Below, piece after piece: positions 8,373 through 16,681 of a stretch of 64,000 nt of DNA (position 1 is the stretch's first letter; each line of letters opens with the position of its first letter). The stretch spans positions 434,001-498,000 of the forward strand of contig NZ_JAJNOC010000001.1 of the NCBI RefSeq assembly GCF_021044825.1. Reading direction: 5' to 3'. The stretch is from Massilia phyllostachyos (GTDB taxonomy: Bacteria > Pseudomonadota > Gammaproteobacteria > Burkholderiales > Burkholderiaceae_D). Made by a program: the position numbers and the translations under genes. The notes below the pieces were generated by a model. The model searched no databases. It was not told the origin of the DNA and was given only the letters and a program-made list of their open reading frames with translations.

Positions 8373-9725
8373 ATGAACGACTCCGCTTTTACCCATACGC
8401 AGGACCAGCTGAAACAGCTAGCGCGCGACGTCCTGGCGTTCGCAAAAGAGCAGGGCGCGACCGATGCCTCGGTCGAGATCAGCGAAGGCAGCGGCCTGTC
8501 GGTTTCCGTGCGTAAGGGCAAGATCGAGACCATCGAACAGAACAAGGACAAGGGCATCGGCGTCACCGTCTACTACGGCCAGCGCCGCGGCAACGCCAAC
8601 ACCTCGGACTTCTCGACCAGGTCGCTGAAGGACACCGTGGAAGCGGCCTGGAACATCGCCCGCTTCACCGCCGAGGACGACTGCGCCGGCCTGCCCGACG
8701 CCGACCTGCTGGAAACCAATCCGCGCGACCTGCGCCTGTTCTACCCCTGGCAGATCAGCACCGAAGAGGCGGTCGAACTGGCCCAGCGCTGCGAGAACGC
8801 GGCCTTCGAGGTCGACCCGCGCATCGGCAACAGCGAAGGGTCGAGCGTCTACGTGCAGCAGTCGCACTTCGTCGGCGCCAACTCGCGCGGCTTCATCGGC
8901 GGCTACCCGTTCTCGCGCCATACGATCTCGGTGGCCCCGATCGCGGGCAAGGGCAACAAGATGCAGCGCGACGACTGGTACACCTCGGCGCGCGACCCCA
9001 AGAAACTGGCCAGGCCGGAAGCGGTGGGCCGCTACGCCGCCGAGCGCGCGCTGGCGCGCCTGAACGCGCGCAAGCTCGACACCCGCACCTGCCCGGTGCT
9101 GTTCGAGGCGCCGCTGGCCGCCGGCCTGCTGGGCGCTTTCGTGCAGGCCGTGTCGGGCGGCGCGCTGTACCGCAAGTCGACCTTCCTGCTCGATTCCCTC
9201 GGCAAGCAGGTGTTCCCTGACCACATCAACATCGTCGAAGACCCGCACCTGGTCGGCGCGGTCGGCTCGGCGCCTTTCGACGAAGAGGGCGTGCGCACCA
9301 CGCGCCGCAAGGTGATCGACAAGGGCGTGCTGCAGGGTTACTTCCTGTCCTCGTACTCGGCGCGCAAGCTGGGCATGCAGACCACCGGTAACGCCGGCGG
9401 CTCGCACAATCTCGACATCGTCTCGACCAATACCAAACGCGCCGACGACTTCGAAGGCATGCTGCGCAAGATGGGCACGGGCCTGCTGGTGACCGAACTG
9501 ATGGGGCAGGGCGTGAACTACGTCACCGGCGACTATTCGCGCGGGGCGTCGGGCTACTGGGTCGAGAACGGCGTGATCCAGTATCCGGTCGAGGAAATCA
9601 CCATCGCGGGCAATATGCGCGAAATGTTCCAACAGATCGTGGCCGTCGGTAACGACGTCCTGCAACGCGGCAACAAGACGACCGGCTCGATCCTGATCGA
9701 GAAAATGGTCATCGCCGGCAGCTGA
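8373..9725 (+). CDS. pmbA: Metalloprotease PmbA/TldE
   Basis: TldE-type subunit of the TldD/TldE zinc protease, known to process microcin B17 and CcdA in Escherichia coli. The 450-aa product has the normal family length. Diagnostic stretches are EISEGSGLSVSVRKGKIETIE near 30-50, the PVLFEAPLAAGLLGAF segment near 245-260, the GNAGGSHNLD region near 340 and the C-terminal VTGDYSRGASGYWVENG. TldE lacks the HExxxH of TldD, and none is seen here. No tldD is in this window. It diverges from darP, and a small gene follows 11 bp downstream. Confidence 0.9.
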   Translation: MNDSAFTHTQDQLKQLARDVLAFAKEQGATDASVEISEGSGLSVSVRKGKIETIEQNKDKGIGVTVYYGQRRGNANTSDFSTRSLKDTVEAAWNIARFTAEDDCAGLPDADLLETNPRDLRLFYPWQISTEEAVELAQRCENAAFEVDPRIGNSEGSSVYVQQSHFVGANSRGFIGGYPFSRHTISVAPIAGKGNKMQRDDWYTSARDPKKLARPEAVGRYAAERALARLNARKLDTRTCPVLFEAPLAAGLLGAFVQAVSGGALYRKSTFLLDSLGKQVFPDHINIVEDPHLVGAVGSAPFDEEGVRTTRRKVIDKGVLQGYFLSSYSARKLGMQTTGNAGGSHNLDIVSTNTKRADDFEGMLRKMGTGLLVTELMGQGVNYVTGDYSRGASGYWVENGVIQYPVEEITIAGNMREMFQQIVAVGNDVLQRGNKTTGSILIEKMVIAGS

Positions 9726-9736
9726 AAGGAACACCC

Positions 9737-9976
9737 ATGAGTAAATTCGTCCGCATCGACAAGGAAAACAGCCAGAAGACCGTGCTGCTGAACCTCGACC
9801 TGGTCGCCACCGTCGAGCTGTCCCAGCAGTCCGACCTGCTCAGCTCGGGCAACGACAGCCGCAAGGTCTACACCACCTTCCTGGCGCCCGACAAGACCGC
9901 CATCGCGACCCTGCATTTCGACACCGTCGACGATGCGAACGCCTGGGTCGGCAAGCACCTGGGCGTGGAACTCTGA
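9737..9976 (+). CDS. Small conserved-looking hypothetical protein
   Basis: Protein of 79 aa with a well-placed start 11 bp after pmbA and an AAAGGAA-type ribosome site. The sequence is soluble-looking, with alternating strand-like stretches (KTVLLNLDLVATVEL, KTAIATLHFDTVDDANAWVGKHLG) and no cysteine, signal peptide or membrane segment. I do not recognise the family. Codon use matches its neighbours, and it appears to be co-transcribed with pmbA and the DUF1801 gene. Confidence 0.7.
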   Translation: MSKFVRIDKENSQKTVLLNLDLVATVELSQQSDLLSSGNDSRKVYTTFLAPDKTAIATLHFDTVDDANAWVGKHLGVEL

Positions 9977-9985
9977 CGGCCAGCC

Positions 9986-10405
9986 ATGGCCAGCAAGACC
10001 GTTCCAACCGATAGCAGCTTCGAGGCTTACCTCGAGGCCATTGTTGACCCCGTCCGCCGCCAGGATTGCGCAGTCCTCGCGGCGATGATGGAAGGCCTCG
10101 CCGGCGCGCCCGCCGTGATGTGGGGGGCGAGCATCGTGGGCTTCGGCAGCTACCACTACCGCTACGACAGCGGCCGCGAAGGCGACGCGCCGCTGCTCGG
10201 CTTTTCCTCGCGCAAGGGCGACATCAGCGTCTACCTGTCCTGCGACGATCCGCCGTTGGCGGCGCTGCGCGAGAAACTCGGGCGGCACAAGATGGGCAAG
10301 GCCTGCCTCTACCTGCGCCGGCTGGATGACGTCGACCGGCAGGTGCTGGAAGCCATGCTGGTGCACGCGGCCGACACCGCGCGCGCCCGCTATCCTCAGC
10401 CGTAG
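9986..10405 (+). CDS. DUF1801 domain protein
   Basis: Cytosolic protein of 139 aa with the YdhG/DUF1801-like fold: an N-terminal helix (SFEAYLEAIVDPVRRQDCAVL), the WGASIVGFGSYHYRY segment and the late LGRHKMGKACLYLRRLDDVD segment characteristic of the family. Function is not established for the family. It ends convergently with the RTX gene, and the two coding ends overlap by 10 bp. Confidence 0.8.
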   Translation: MASKTVPTDSSFEAYLEAIVDPVRRQDCAVLAAMMEGLAGAPAVMWGASIVGFGSYHYRYDSGREGDAPLLGFSSRKGDISVYLSCDDPPLAALREKLGRHKMGKACLYLRRLDDVDRQVLEAMLVHAADTARARYPQP

Positions 10406-12432
10406 GGCGTGTAGGCTACGCCGTTGGCGATCAGTTCCGTCGTCGCCGCGCGGTTTTCCGGTCCTTCGCTGAAGGCGGCCAGCACCGTGGGCAGGTCGGC
10501 GCGCTTGCTGTCCAGCACATCCAGCCAGAAGTTGTAGCCGCCCGCTTCCGGTTCGCGGTGCAGGATGTTCTTGTACAGGCGCATGACGATCTCGGCATTG
10601 GTCGGCGTGCTGCCATACATCTCCCGGAATTCCTGGGAGGCGACGAAGCTGGCGGCGACGTCGCCCAGGCTCACGCCTTTTTCCATCATCGACAGGTAGA
10701 AGCCCATCCCGCTCGGGTCGGGTGCGCGGTCGAAGGCGGCGCGGTAGATGCGGTAGGCCTGGCCGGCCACGCCGTCGGTGTCGAGCGCGTGGTGGCGGTC
10801 GGTGAAGACCAGGCGCTCCACCCCGGTCAGCAGGTCGCTGCCGTCGCCTGCCGCGCCGCTGCGCTTGTCGACCACCTGGATGCCGTTTGCGCCACGCGTG
10901 ATCGTGTAGTCGCTGCTGGCGCCGGAATAGTTCGCGGTGTCGATTCCGGCGCCGCCAACCAGGACGTCGTTGCCGGCGCCGCCCGTTAACACGTCGTTGC
11001 CGTCGCCGCCGTCGAGGCGATCGTCGCCGCTGCCGCCGGTCAGGAAATCGTTGCCGGCGCTACCGGTCTTGTTGACCGGCGTCGCCGCCGGTGGCGCAGG
11101 ATTGGGATCGATGCCGCCCAGGAAGTTATTTGCGTTAAGGCTGGCCGCGGTGACGCCTTCCAGCGTCAGCACCGTGTGATAGGCATGGACTGCGCCCGTG
11201 CCGTCCGGATCGAACATCAATGCCGTGTTCGCGCCATCCTGCACCAGGCGCAGGCTGCCGTTCGCGAACGGATTGCCGGTGCCGGCGAATCCCAGGAGCG
11301 GGCGCACGTCGATGCTGTCGCCGCTCCCGAAGTCGACGATCCGCACATCGGCGGTGGCGCCGGCCGCCATGTCGAAGGCCTGGAGCACATAGGTATCGCT
11401 GCCGTCGCCGCCCCGGATGTCGAGGTGGGTATCCGACGGACTGCTCCACCACAGTTCGATCCGGTCGTTGCCCGACCCGCCGTAGGCGGCGCCCCGGGCG
11501 GCGGCCGGGGCGTCGAGGACAAGGCGGATGGTGTCGTCGCCGGCGCCGCCGAAATAATCCTCGCCGCCGTGGCCGACCAGGGTATCGTTGCCGTTGCCGC
11601 CATTCAGGGTGCCGGTAGTGCCGGCCTGGGTGGCCAGGAAGTCGTTGCCCTCGCCGCCCGTCAGGATGTTGTCGCCGGCCTCGTCATGCAGCGAATCGTC
11701 GCCGTCTCCGCCGTCGAGCACGTCGTCGCCGGCGCCGCCGAACAGGAAGTCGCGGTCCGCGCCGCCATACAGGACGTCGTCGCCGGCTTCGCCGCGCAGT
11801 TCGTCGATGCCGCCATTGCCATGCAGGACGTCGTTGCCGTCGCCGCCGTAGAGATAGTCGTTGATCAATCCGGTGCGCGGCGCTTCGTCGCCACCATACA
11901 GGATGTCATCGCCGCCGTAGCCGTAGAGCTTGTCGTTGCCCGCGCTGCCGCCGGAGAGCGAGTCCGCGAAATCGCTGCCATGGAGCGTGTCGTTCTGAGC
12001 GGTCCCGGTGGCAGTCACGGGCCTGGGGCTGATGCCGGTCACGAACAGCACGTTCAGCCCGCGGTCCGATACCGGATTGCCGGCCAGGTCGACCACCGCG
12101 TCCAGGCTGAACATGATCGTGTAGATGCCCTTCGGTTGCAGCTCGTCCGGGGGATCGAAGATGAGGGTGTTGTTCGACAAGGTCAAGCGGGCGTTGCCGC
12201 TTATATCGGCCGTGTACACGGTTCCCACGCCCGACAAATGCAAGGTCACCGTCCCGCTGCCGAGCTTGACCGGCTCATTGAAGACGAACACCAGATCATT
12301 GCGAACGTCGTGACCGGCGACGGGATAGCTCACCACCAGCGGCGGCGTCGTATCGGCGACGTCGTAGGAAGAGCCGCTCATGCTTCCGGAAACAAGTGGG
12401 CCGTGCGGAAGGTCGGTGGCGAATGTCTGCAT
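10396..12432 (-). CDS. RTX-type calcium-binding protein with Ig-like N-domain and DUF4214 C-domain
   Basis: Large acidic, glycine/aspartate-rich protein of about 678 aa. After a short non-hydrophobic leader comes an SbsA/Big5-like Ig domain (about 28-135, PPLVVSYPVAGHDVRNDLVFVFNEPV), then RTX nonapeptide repeats of the GGxGxDxLx type (about 145-300 and again 455-510), and a C-terminal DUF4214 domain with AYRIYRAAFDRAPDPSGMGFYL and RLYKNILHREPEAGGYNFWL. There is no Sec signal, consistent with type I secretion through a C-terminal signal; no ABC exporter genes are nearby. ATG 12432 was chosen; an in-frame TTG at 12462 is possible. Likely a secreted or surface Ca2+-dependent protein; no catalytic domain was seen. 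Confidence 0.85.
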   Translation of the reverse strand: MQTFATDLPHGPLVSGSMSGSSYDVADTTPPLVVSYPVAGHDVRNDLVFVFNEPVKLGSGTVTLHLSGVGTVYTADISGNARLTLSNNTLIFDPPDELQPKGIYTIMFSLDAVVDLAGNPVSDRGLNVLFVTGISPRPVTATGTAQNDTLHGSDFADSLSGGSAGNDKLYGYGGDDILYGGDEAPRTGLINDYLYGGDGNDVLHGNGGIDELRGEAGDDVLYGGADRDFLFGGAGDDVLDGGDGDDSLHDEAGDNILTGGEGNDFLATQAGTTGTLNGGNGNDTLVGHGGEDYFGGAGDDTIRLVLDAPAAARGAAYGGSGNDRIELWWSSPSDTHLDIRGGDGSDTYVLQAFDMAAGATADVRIVDFGSGDSIDVRPLLGFAGTGNPFANGSLRLVQDGANTALMFDPDGTGAVHAYHTVLTLEGVTAASLNANNFLGGIDPNPAPPAATPVNKTGSAGNDFLTGGSGDDRLDGGDGNDVLTGGAGNDVLVGGAGIDTANYSGASSDYTITRGANGIQVVDKRSGAAGDGSDLLTGVERLVFTDRHHALDTDGVAGQAYRIYRAAFDRAPDPSGMGFYLSMMEKGVSLGDVAASFVASQEFREMYGSTPTNAEIVMRLYKNILHREPEAGGYNFWLDVLDSKRADLPTVLAAFSEGPENRAATTELIANGVAYTPYG

Positions 12433-12562
12433 GGTCGAAACGGGTCGATGGGAACGCGTCAATATCGCCCAATCTGTAAATTGTGTCGAGAAATTATTGC
12501 AACAAATGAGGAATTATGAGGCATGCATATCCAGCGCATCGACGAGGTCGTATGGAATGTGC
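12433..12562. other. Intergenic leader upstream of the RTX gene
   Basis: About 130 AT-richer bases without a convincing gene, upstream of the leftward RTX gene. Some short open frames cross it, but none has a ribosome site or family-like sequence. It must hold the RTX promoter; I could not place a confident -35/-10 pair. Confidence 0.4.
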
Positions 12563-12593
12563 ATAAAAAACGCTCCACCGAGGTGGAGCGTTT
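12563..12593 (-). terminator. Rho-independent terminator after the M14 peptidase operon
   Basis: A perfect 12-bp stem (AAACGCTCCACC at 12568-12579 pairing with GGTGGAGCGTTT at 12582-12593) is followed on the - strand by a run of T. It lies 30 bp after the stop of the small gene at 12623 and reads in the same direction. Confidence 0.85.
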
Positions 12594-12622
12594 GCTTGAT
12601 CATTCTTATCGAAAAATGGCGG

Positions 12623-12859
12623 TCAGCCGGCCTGCTCGATCCGGCTCAGCCGCTGACCATGAATGCCCCACGTACGGGGCTCGCCATCGACCGTCGCCTT
12701 CAAGGCCCAGCCGGTGCCGATCTTCTCGACCGTCACCTCGGTTTCCAGTTCCTTCGCCACCTTCTCGGCCCAGCCCTGGGCCGCGCCGCGGCCCTTGAAC
12801 AGTTCCTGGCCGTCGACCACGACGGTGGCGTCGAACACGGATGCGGAAAAGACGCTCAT
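12623..12859 (-). CDS. Small hypothetical protein coupled to the M14 peptidase
   Basis: Protein of 78 aa (begins MSVFSASVFDATVVVDGQELF, ends HGQRLSRIEQAG). Its ATG overlaps the TGA of the M14 peptidase gene, so the pair is translationally coupled, and a terminator follows. The sequence looks like a small alpha/beta domain with a WALKATVDGEPRTWGIHG strand region. No signal peptide, cysteine or membrane segment is visible. I do not recognise the family. Confidence 0.7.
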   Translation of the reverse strand: MSVFSASVFDATVVVDGQELFKGRGAAQGWAEKVAKELETEVTVEKIGTGWALKATVDGEPRTWGIHGQRLSRIEQAG

Positions 12860-13995
12860 GCCTTGTTCAGCGCGCGGATGGCGTTCAGCACCGGCTGCAG
12901 CACGGCGGCGCCCAGGCGCGCGCTGCGGGCGCCGTCCCAGCCGACCTGCGGGTCCGGGTCGTTGGCGTTGTCCTTGAACGGCAGTTCCAGGGTCAGGGAC
13001 AGGCAGCCGAAGGCGTGGGTGATGTGCGGCGAGCCCATGGTCAGCGTTTCGTCGGTGAAGGGCGTGGCGCCGTAGCCGTGCACGTCCTGGAAGTCGGGGC
13101 TGGCGATCTTGAAGTCGTCCATGAACGTCTTCTGCTGCGCCGCCTGCGCTTCTGTCCAGGTCGGAAGCGATTCGCTGCCGGCCACGAAGACGTAGGGCAG
13201 GCCCTCGTCGCCGTGCACGTCCAGGCACAGGTCGACGCCGGTTTCATGCATCTTCTTCAGCACCAGGAACACTTCCGGGCTGCGCTCCATGGTCGGGTTC
13301 ATCCACTCGCGGTTCAGGTTGGCGCCGGCCGCGTTGGTGCGCAGGTTGCCGCGCACCGAGCCGTCCGGGTTCATGTTCGGGACCACGTAGAACACGGTTT
13401 CCTTCAACAGCTGGCGGCCGAACGGGTGGGCCGGGTCGAGCAGGGCGTCGAGCATGCCTTCCACGAACCACTCGGCCATCGTCTCGCCCGGGTGCTGGCG
13501 TGCGATCACCCAGACCTTCTTCTTCTCCGGAATTGGCTCGCCGATGACCAGCATGTTCAGGTCGCGGCCGTCGACGGTGGAGCCGAGGTCCAGCATGCGC
13601 ACGTTCTCCGACATCTGGGCGCGGTCGAGCAGCTCGAGGTGGCGTTCCCACGAGTAGGGCTCGAAGTAGGCGTAGTAGACGCTGTCCATGCCCGGGGTGT
13701 GCTCGATCGTCATCACCTGGCCGTCGAAGGAGGTCGGCACGCGGAACCAGTTCACGCGGTCGTAGCTCGCCATCGCCTGGTAGCCTTCCCAGCCGGCCGG
13801 ATAGGCGGCCTGGCCCGCGTTCAGGAAGCGGATGGTGCAGGCTTCGCCTTGCGCGCCCTGCAGGCGGAAGTAGAACCACTGGATGATGTCGGCGTGCGAA
13901 TCCTTGCGGATGTTCAGGTCGATGGCGTTGGCGCTGGTGGCGTTCACGACCTCGATGGCGCCGGCGTCGAACTGGCTGCTGATCTTGATAGACAT
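12856..13995 (-). CDS. M14-family zinc carboxypeptidase (cytosolic carboxypeptidase-like)
   Basis: Cytosolic zinc peptidase of 379 aa. Residues about 1-125 form the N-terminal beta domain typical of the CCP/AGBL-like M14 branch (VYYAYFEPYSWERH), and the catalytic domain follows. Zinc ligands are His168 and Glu171 (RQHPGE) and His261 (DVHGDE); the general base is Glu338 (LTLELPF). The substrate-binding run RTNAAGANLNREW lies near 219-231. Bacterial members of this type remove C-terminal residues from peptides; the target is unknown. It forms an operon with the 78-aa gene and ends at a clear terminator. Confidence 0.88.
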   Translation of the reverse strand: MSIKISSQFDAGAIEVVNATSANAIDLNIRKDSHADIIQWFYFRLQGAQGEACTIRFLNAGQAAYPAGWEGYQAMASYDRVNWFRVPTSFDGQVMTIEHTPGMDSVYYAYFEPYSWERHLELLDRAQMSENVRMLDLGSTVDGRDLNMLVIGEPIPEKKKVWVIARQHPGETMAEWFVEGMLDALLDPAHPFGRQLLKETVFYVVPNMNPDGSVRGNLRTNAAGANLNREWMNPTMERSPEVFLVLKKMHETGVDLCLDVHGDEGLPYVFVAGSESLPTWTEAQAAQQKTFMDDFKIASPDFQDVHGYGATPFTDETLTMGSPHITHAFGCLSLTLELPFKDNANDPDPQVGWDGARSARLGAAVLQPVLNAIRALNKA

Positions 13996-14058
13996 GGTAT
14001 GTCCCGGGTATGGGTGTTGGGTAAAAGAGCGATCATACCCCCATTTGGCGCGCCTTCG

Positions 14059-14913
14059 CTAGCCGGAAAGACAACCCGGGAGCGCGGCGAAATGGCGGCG
14101 CAAGGCGTCCAGCGCGACCCGGGTCTTGGCCGGATCGCCGCTGCGGCCGGGCGTCAGGGCCGTCACCGGCAGCGCGGGCAGCGGCACGCCGGGCAGCACC
14201 CGTACCAGAAGGCCGCGCGCCAGGGCGGGCGCCGCGTCGGCGTGCGCGAGCCGCGCCAGGCCCAGGCCCTGCTCGCACAGTTGCTGCAGGGTGAGCTGGT
14301 TGTTGCAGACGATGCGCGCGCCGCTGTCATGTTCGCGCGGCGACGCCAGCCAGTGGTGCGCCGCCAGGTCCTCCGCTGTCTGCGGCATGCCGTGCGCTTC
14401 GATGTAGACGGGAGCGGCGCACAGGATGATCTCGAAGCGGCCGAGCGGACGCGCGACCCAGTCGGAATCGGGCAGCGTGCCGGCGCGCAGCGCGATGTCG
14501 ATGCGCGCATCGACCAGGTCGATCATGGCGTCGTCGAGCAGCAGCTGCAGGCGCAGCTGCGGCCAGGCCGCCAGCACCGGGGCCAGGGCCGGTGCGATGT
14601 GGGCGCCGAAGCCGACCGGCGCGGCGATGCGCAATTCGCCCACCGGCGCGTCACGCGCCTGCGCCAGCGCGTCGCCGGCGGCGCCGGCGGCGTCCAGCAT
14701 CCGGCGGCAGTGCGGCAGGCAGCGCGCGCCGGCGTCGGTCAGGGTCAGCTTGCGGGTCGAGCGGTGCAGCAGGGTGACGCCGGTCTCGCGTTCGAGCGTG
14801 CGGATCGCCTGGCTGACGGCGGAGGGTGTCATGCCGAGGCGGCGCGCGGCGGCGCTCATGGAGCCGGCGGCGACGGTTTCGGCGAAGACGGCATAGAGCT
14901 TCAGGTCGGTCAT
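14059..14913 (-). CDS. LysR-family transcriptional regulator
   Basis: DNA-binding regulator of 284 aa with the N-terminal winged helix-turn-helix (FAETVAAGSMSAAARRLGMTPSAVSQAIRTLE, about 10-41) and a C-terminal type-2 periplasmic-binding-like effector domain. ATG 14913 gives the usual LysR length; an upstream in-frame ATG at 14985 would add 24 residues with no family counterpart. It diverges from the NAD(P)-binding protein gene 101 bp away, the classic LysR arrangement, so that gene is the likely target. The effector is unknown. Confidence 0.9.
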   Translation of the reverse strand: MTDLKLYAVFAETVAAGSMSAAARRLGMTPSAVSQAIRTLERETGVTLLHRSTRKLTLTDAGARCLPHCRRMLDAAGAAGDALAQARDAPVGELRIAAPVGFGAHIAPALAPVLAAWPQLRLQLLLDDAMIDLVDARIDIALRAGTLPDSDWVARPLGRFEIILCAAPVYIEAHGMPQTAEDLAAHHWLASPREHDSGARIVCNNQLTLQQLCEQGLGLARLAHADAAPALARGLLVRVLPGVPLPALPVTALTPGRSGDPAKTRVALDALRRHFAALPGCLSG

Positions 14914-15014
14914 TTGTAAGTCCAGCTTCAAGGTGCTGGCGATTCTAGACCGCTTATCACCGGACCGTGAAGCAGATATCGTCATGCTTTACTTTTCCAC
15001 ACAAGGAGTCACCC

Positions 15015-15674
15015 ATGAAGATCGCCCTCATCGGCGCCACCGGATTCGTCGGCGCAGCCGTCCTCGCCGAGCTGCTGCGGCGCGGCCACGAGGTCGGCGC
15101 GCTGGTGCGCGACGCGGCGCGCCTGGCGCCGCAAGCCGGCCTCGCCCCGGTGGTGGCGGACGCCTACGATGCGGACGCGGTGTCTGGCGCGGTGCGCGGG
15201 CACGACGCGGTGGTCTCGGCCTTCAATCCGGGCTGGAACGATCCGGCGCTGTACGAGAATTTCATGCGCGGCAGCGCGGCCATCGCACGTGGCGTGGAAG
15301 CGGCCGGCGTGCGGCGTTTGCTGGTGATCGGCGGCGCGGGCAGCCTGTACGTGGCGCCCGGCGTGCAGCTGGTCGACACGGAAGAATTCACAGCGCACGT
15401 GCCGCCGAATATCGTGCCGGGCGCCCGCGCGGCGCGTGACGCGCTGGACCTGATGCGCGCGCACACCGCGCTGGAGTGGACTTTTCTCAGCCCGCCCGCC
15501 TTCCTGGGGCAGGGCGAGCGCACCGGCGCGTATCGGGTGGGCGCGGACGATCTCTTGAAATCGGGCGACCGTCCGGCCGGCATCGCCGTGGAAGACCTGG
15601 CGCTGGCGGTGGCGGACGAGATCGAAACGCCGCGCCACCTGCGCGCACGCTTCACCGTCGCCAGCCCGCTTTAA
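15015..15674 (+). CDS. NAD(P)-binding oxidoreductase, NADH-flavin-reductase-like
   Basis: Rossmann-fold protein of 219 aa beginning MKIALIGATGFVGAAV, with the GATGFVG dinucleotide-binding loop at 7-13. It matches the short atypical SDR group (COG2910-like, NmrA/biliverdin-reductase B type) with SAFNPGWNDP near 70 and LLVIGGAGSLYV near 100. AAGGAG lies upstream of ATG 15015. It diverges from a LysR gene that probably controls it and converges on paaX, sharing the overlapping stops TTAA at 15671-15674. Confidence 0.8.
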   Translation: MKIALIGATGFVGAAVLAELLRRGHEVGALVRDAARLAPQAGLAPVVADAYDADAVSGAVRGHDAVVSAFNPGWNDPALYENFMRGSAAIARGVEAAGVRRLLVIGGAGSLYVAPGVQLVDTEEFTAHVPPNIVPGARAARDALDLMRAHTALEWTFLSPPAFLGQGERTGAYRVGADDLLKSGDRPAGIAVEDLALAVADEIETPRHLRARFTVASPL

Positions 15675-16588
15675 TCGAGTCCGCCGAAGCGTCCGCGATA
15701 TTGCGCGTCGGCCGGCGGCGTGGCTTCGTCCTCCTTGCGCAGCATCGCCATCACGTGCTCCTCGGCGCGCGCCTGGACCTGGCGGTAGATGCGCGCGGCC
15801 AGCGCGTAGGCTTCGCTGCCCGGCCACGGCGCGGGCAGCAGCGCGAGCGGAAGCATCGGGTCGTGCAGCTGCACCCGGCGGTAGGCGTGGACCAGCAGGG
15901 TGCGGATCGCGAACGCATCCTGCGGCGCCAGGCTGTCTCCCATCTCGGCGATGGGCGTGAAGGTGTCGATGAAGCCGCGGTAGCTTGCCCTGACCGCGGA
16001 CAGGTCCCAGGCATCGTTCACCAGTTCCGGCAGCGGCCGCGAGCCGGCGCCCGGCAACTCGGCCGCCTTGCACACGAACACCTTGCCCTCGGCGCCGGCG
16101 CGCGCCAGGATCTCCCGCAAGGTCTCGCGGTCCGGCGCCGGGTGCGCCATCACGCCGGTGGCCAGCATCGCGAAGCCTTCCCACTCCAGCTCCTTGCGCA
16201 GCAGCGTGCGCAGGTCGGCGTCGATGCTGCCGTTCGGGGCCAGCACGAAAGTCCAGCGCCCGTCCCAATCCAGGCCCGGCGCCGAATAGATGCGGCGGTT
16301 GGCGCGTTCGAAGCGCGGCAGCGCCTTCGGTTCGAGCGCGTAGCGGCTGCGCCGACCCTCGCGGCTGGCGACCAGCCAGCCTTCCTGCACCAGGCGGAAC
16401 ACGCTGGTGCGCACCAGGCGGTCCGACACGCCCAGCGGCCCCAGCAGTTCGATCATGCTGCCCAGCCAGAAGGCGCCGCCGTGCGGGGCGATGGTGTCGC
16501 CGCACAGGGTCATCACCAGCGATTTATGGCGCGGCGGCTCGGTCGTGAGGAAGCGTTCGATCCAGGCGCCGCTGCTGAGCTGTGTCAT
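15671..16588 (-). CDS. paaX: Phenylacetate degradation transcriptional repressor PaaX
   Basis: Repressor of the paa catabolon that is released by phenylacetyl-CoA. The 305-aa product matches PaaX in length and order: an N-terminal winged-helix region (MIELLGPLGVSDRLVRTSVFRLVQEGWL, about 43-70) followed by the basic wing ASREGRRSRYAL, then the central PaaX domain and a C-terminal domain with LLVHAYRRVQLHDPMLPLALLPAPWPG. The ATG at 16588 was chosen because upstream sequence in frame belongs to the promoter region and to paaA on the other strand. It is divergent from paaA. Confidence 0.93.
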   Translation of the reverse strand: MTQLSSGAWIERFLTTEPPRHKSLVMTLCGDTIAPHGGAFWLGSMIELLGPLGVSDRLVRTSVFRLVQEGWLVASREGRRSRYALEPKALPRFERANRRIYSAPGLDWDGRWTFVLAPNGSIDADLRTLLRKELEWEGFAMLATGVMAHPAPDRETLREILARAGAEGKVFVCKAAELPGAGSRPLPELVNDAWDLSAVRASYRGFIDTFTPIAEMGDSLAPQDAFAIRTLLVHAYRRVQLHDPMLPLALLPAPWPGSEAYALAARIYRQVQARAEEHVMAMLRKEDEATPPADAQYRGRFGGLD

Positions 16589-16622
16589 GTTGTAGAGTTC
16601 GCAATATGATTCAAAATTCTGG

Positions 16623-16651
16623 TGTACATCCGATTTTTTGTATCGTATTAT
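16623..16651 (+). promoter_or_regulatory. paaA promoter with a probable PaaX operator in the spacer
   Basis: TGTACA (16623-16628) and TATTAT (16646-16651) are separated by 17 bases and form a plausible sigma-70 promoter 30 bases before the paaA ATG. The spacer holds an inverted repeat CGAT-N7-ATCG at 16631-16645. A symmetric site inside the core promoter of a paaX-divergent operon is a good repressor-operator candidate. Assignment to PaaX is inference. Confidence 0.5.
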
Positions 16652-16681
16652 GGTTTGGAGAACTTCGCAACGGAGACCGAC

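Noticed and set aside
12841-14919. A 692-codon + strand frame opposite the M14 peptidase and LysR genes
   Set aside because: Antisense shadow of two well-supported genes, with no family motif and no ribosome site.
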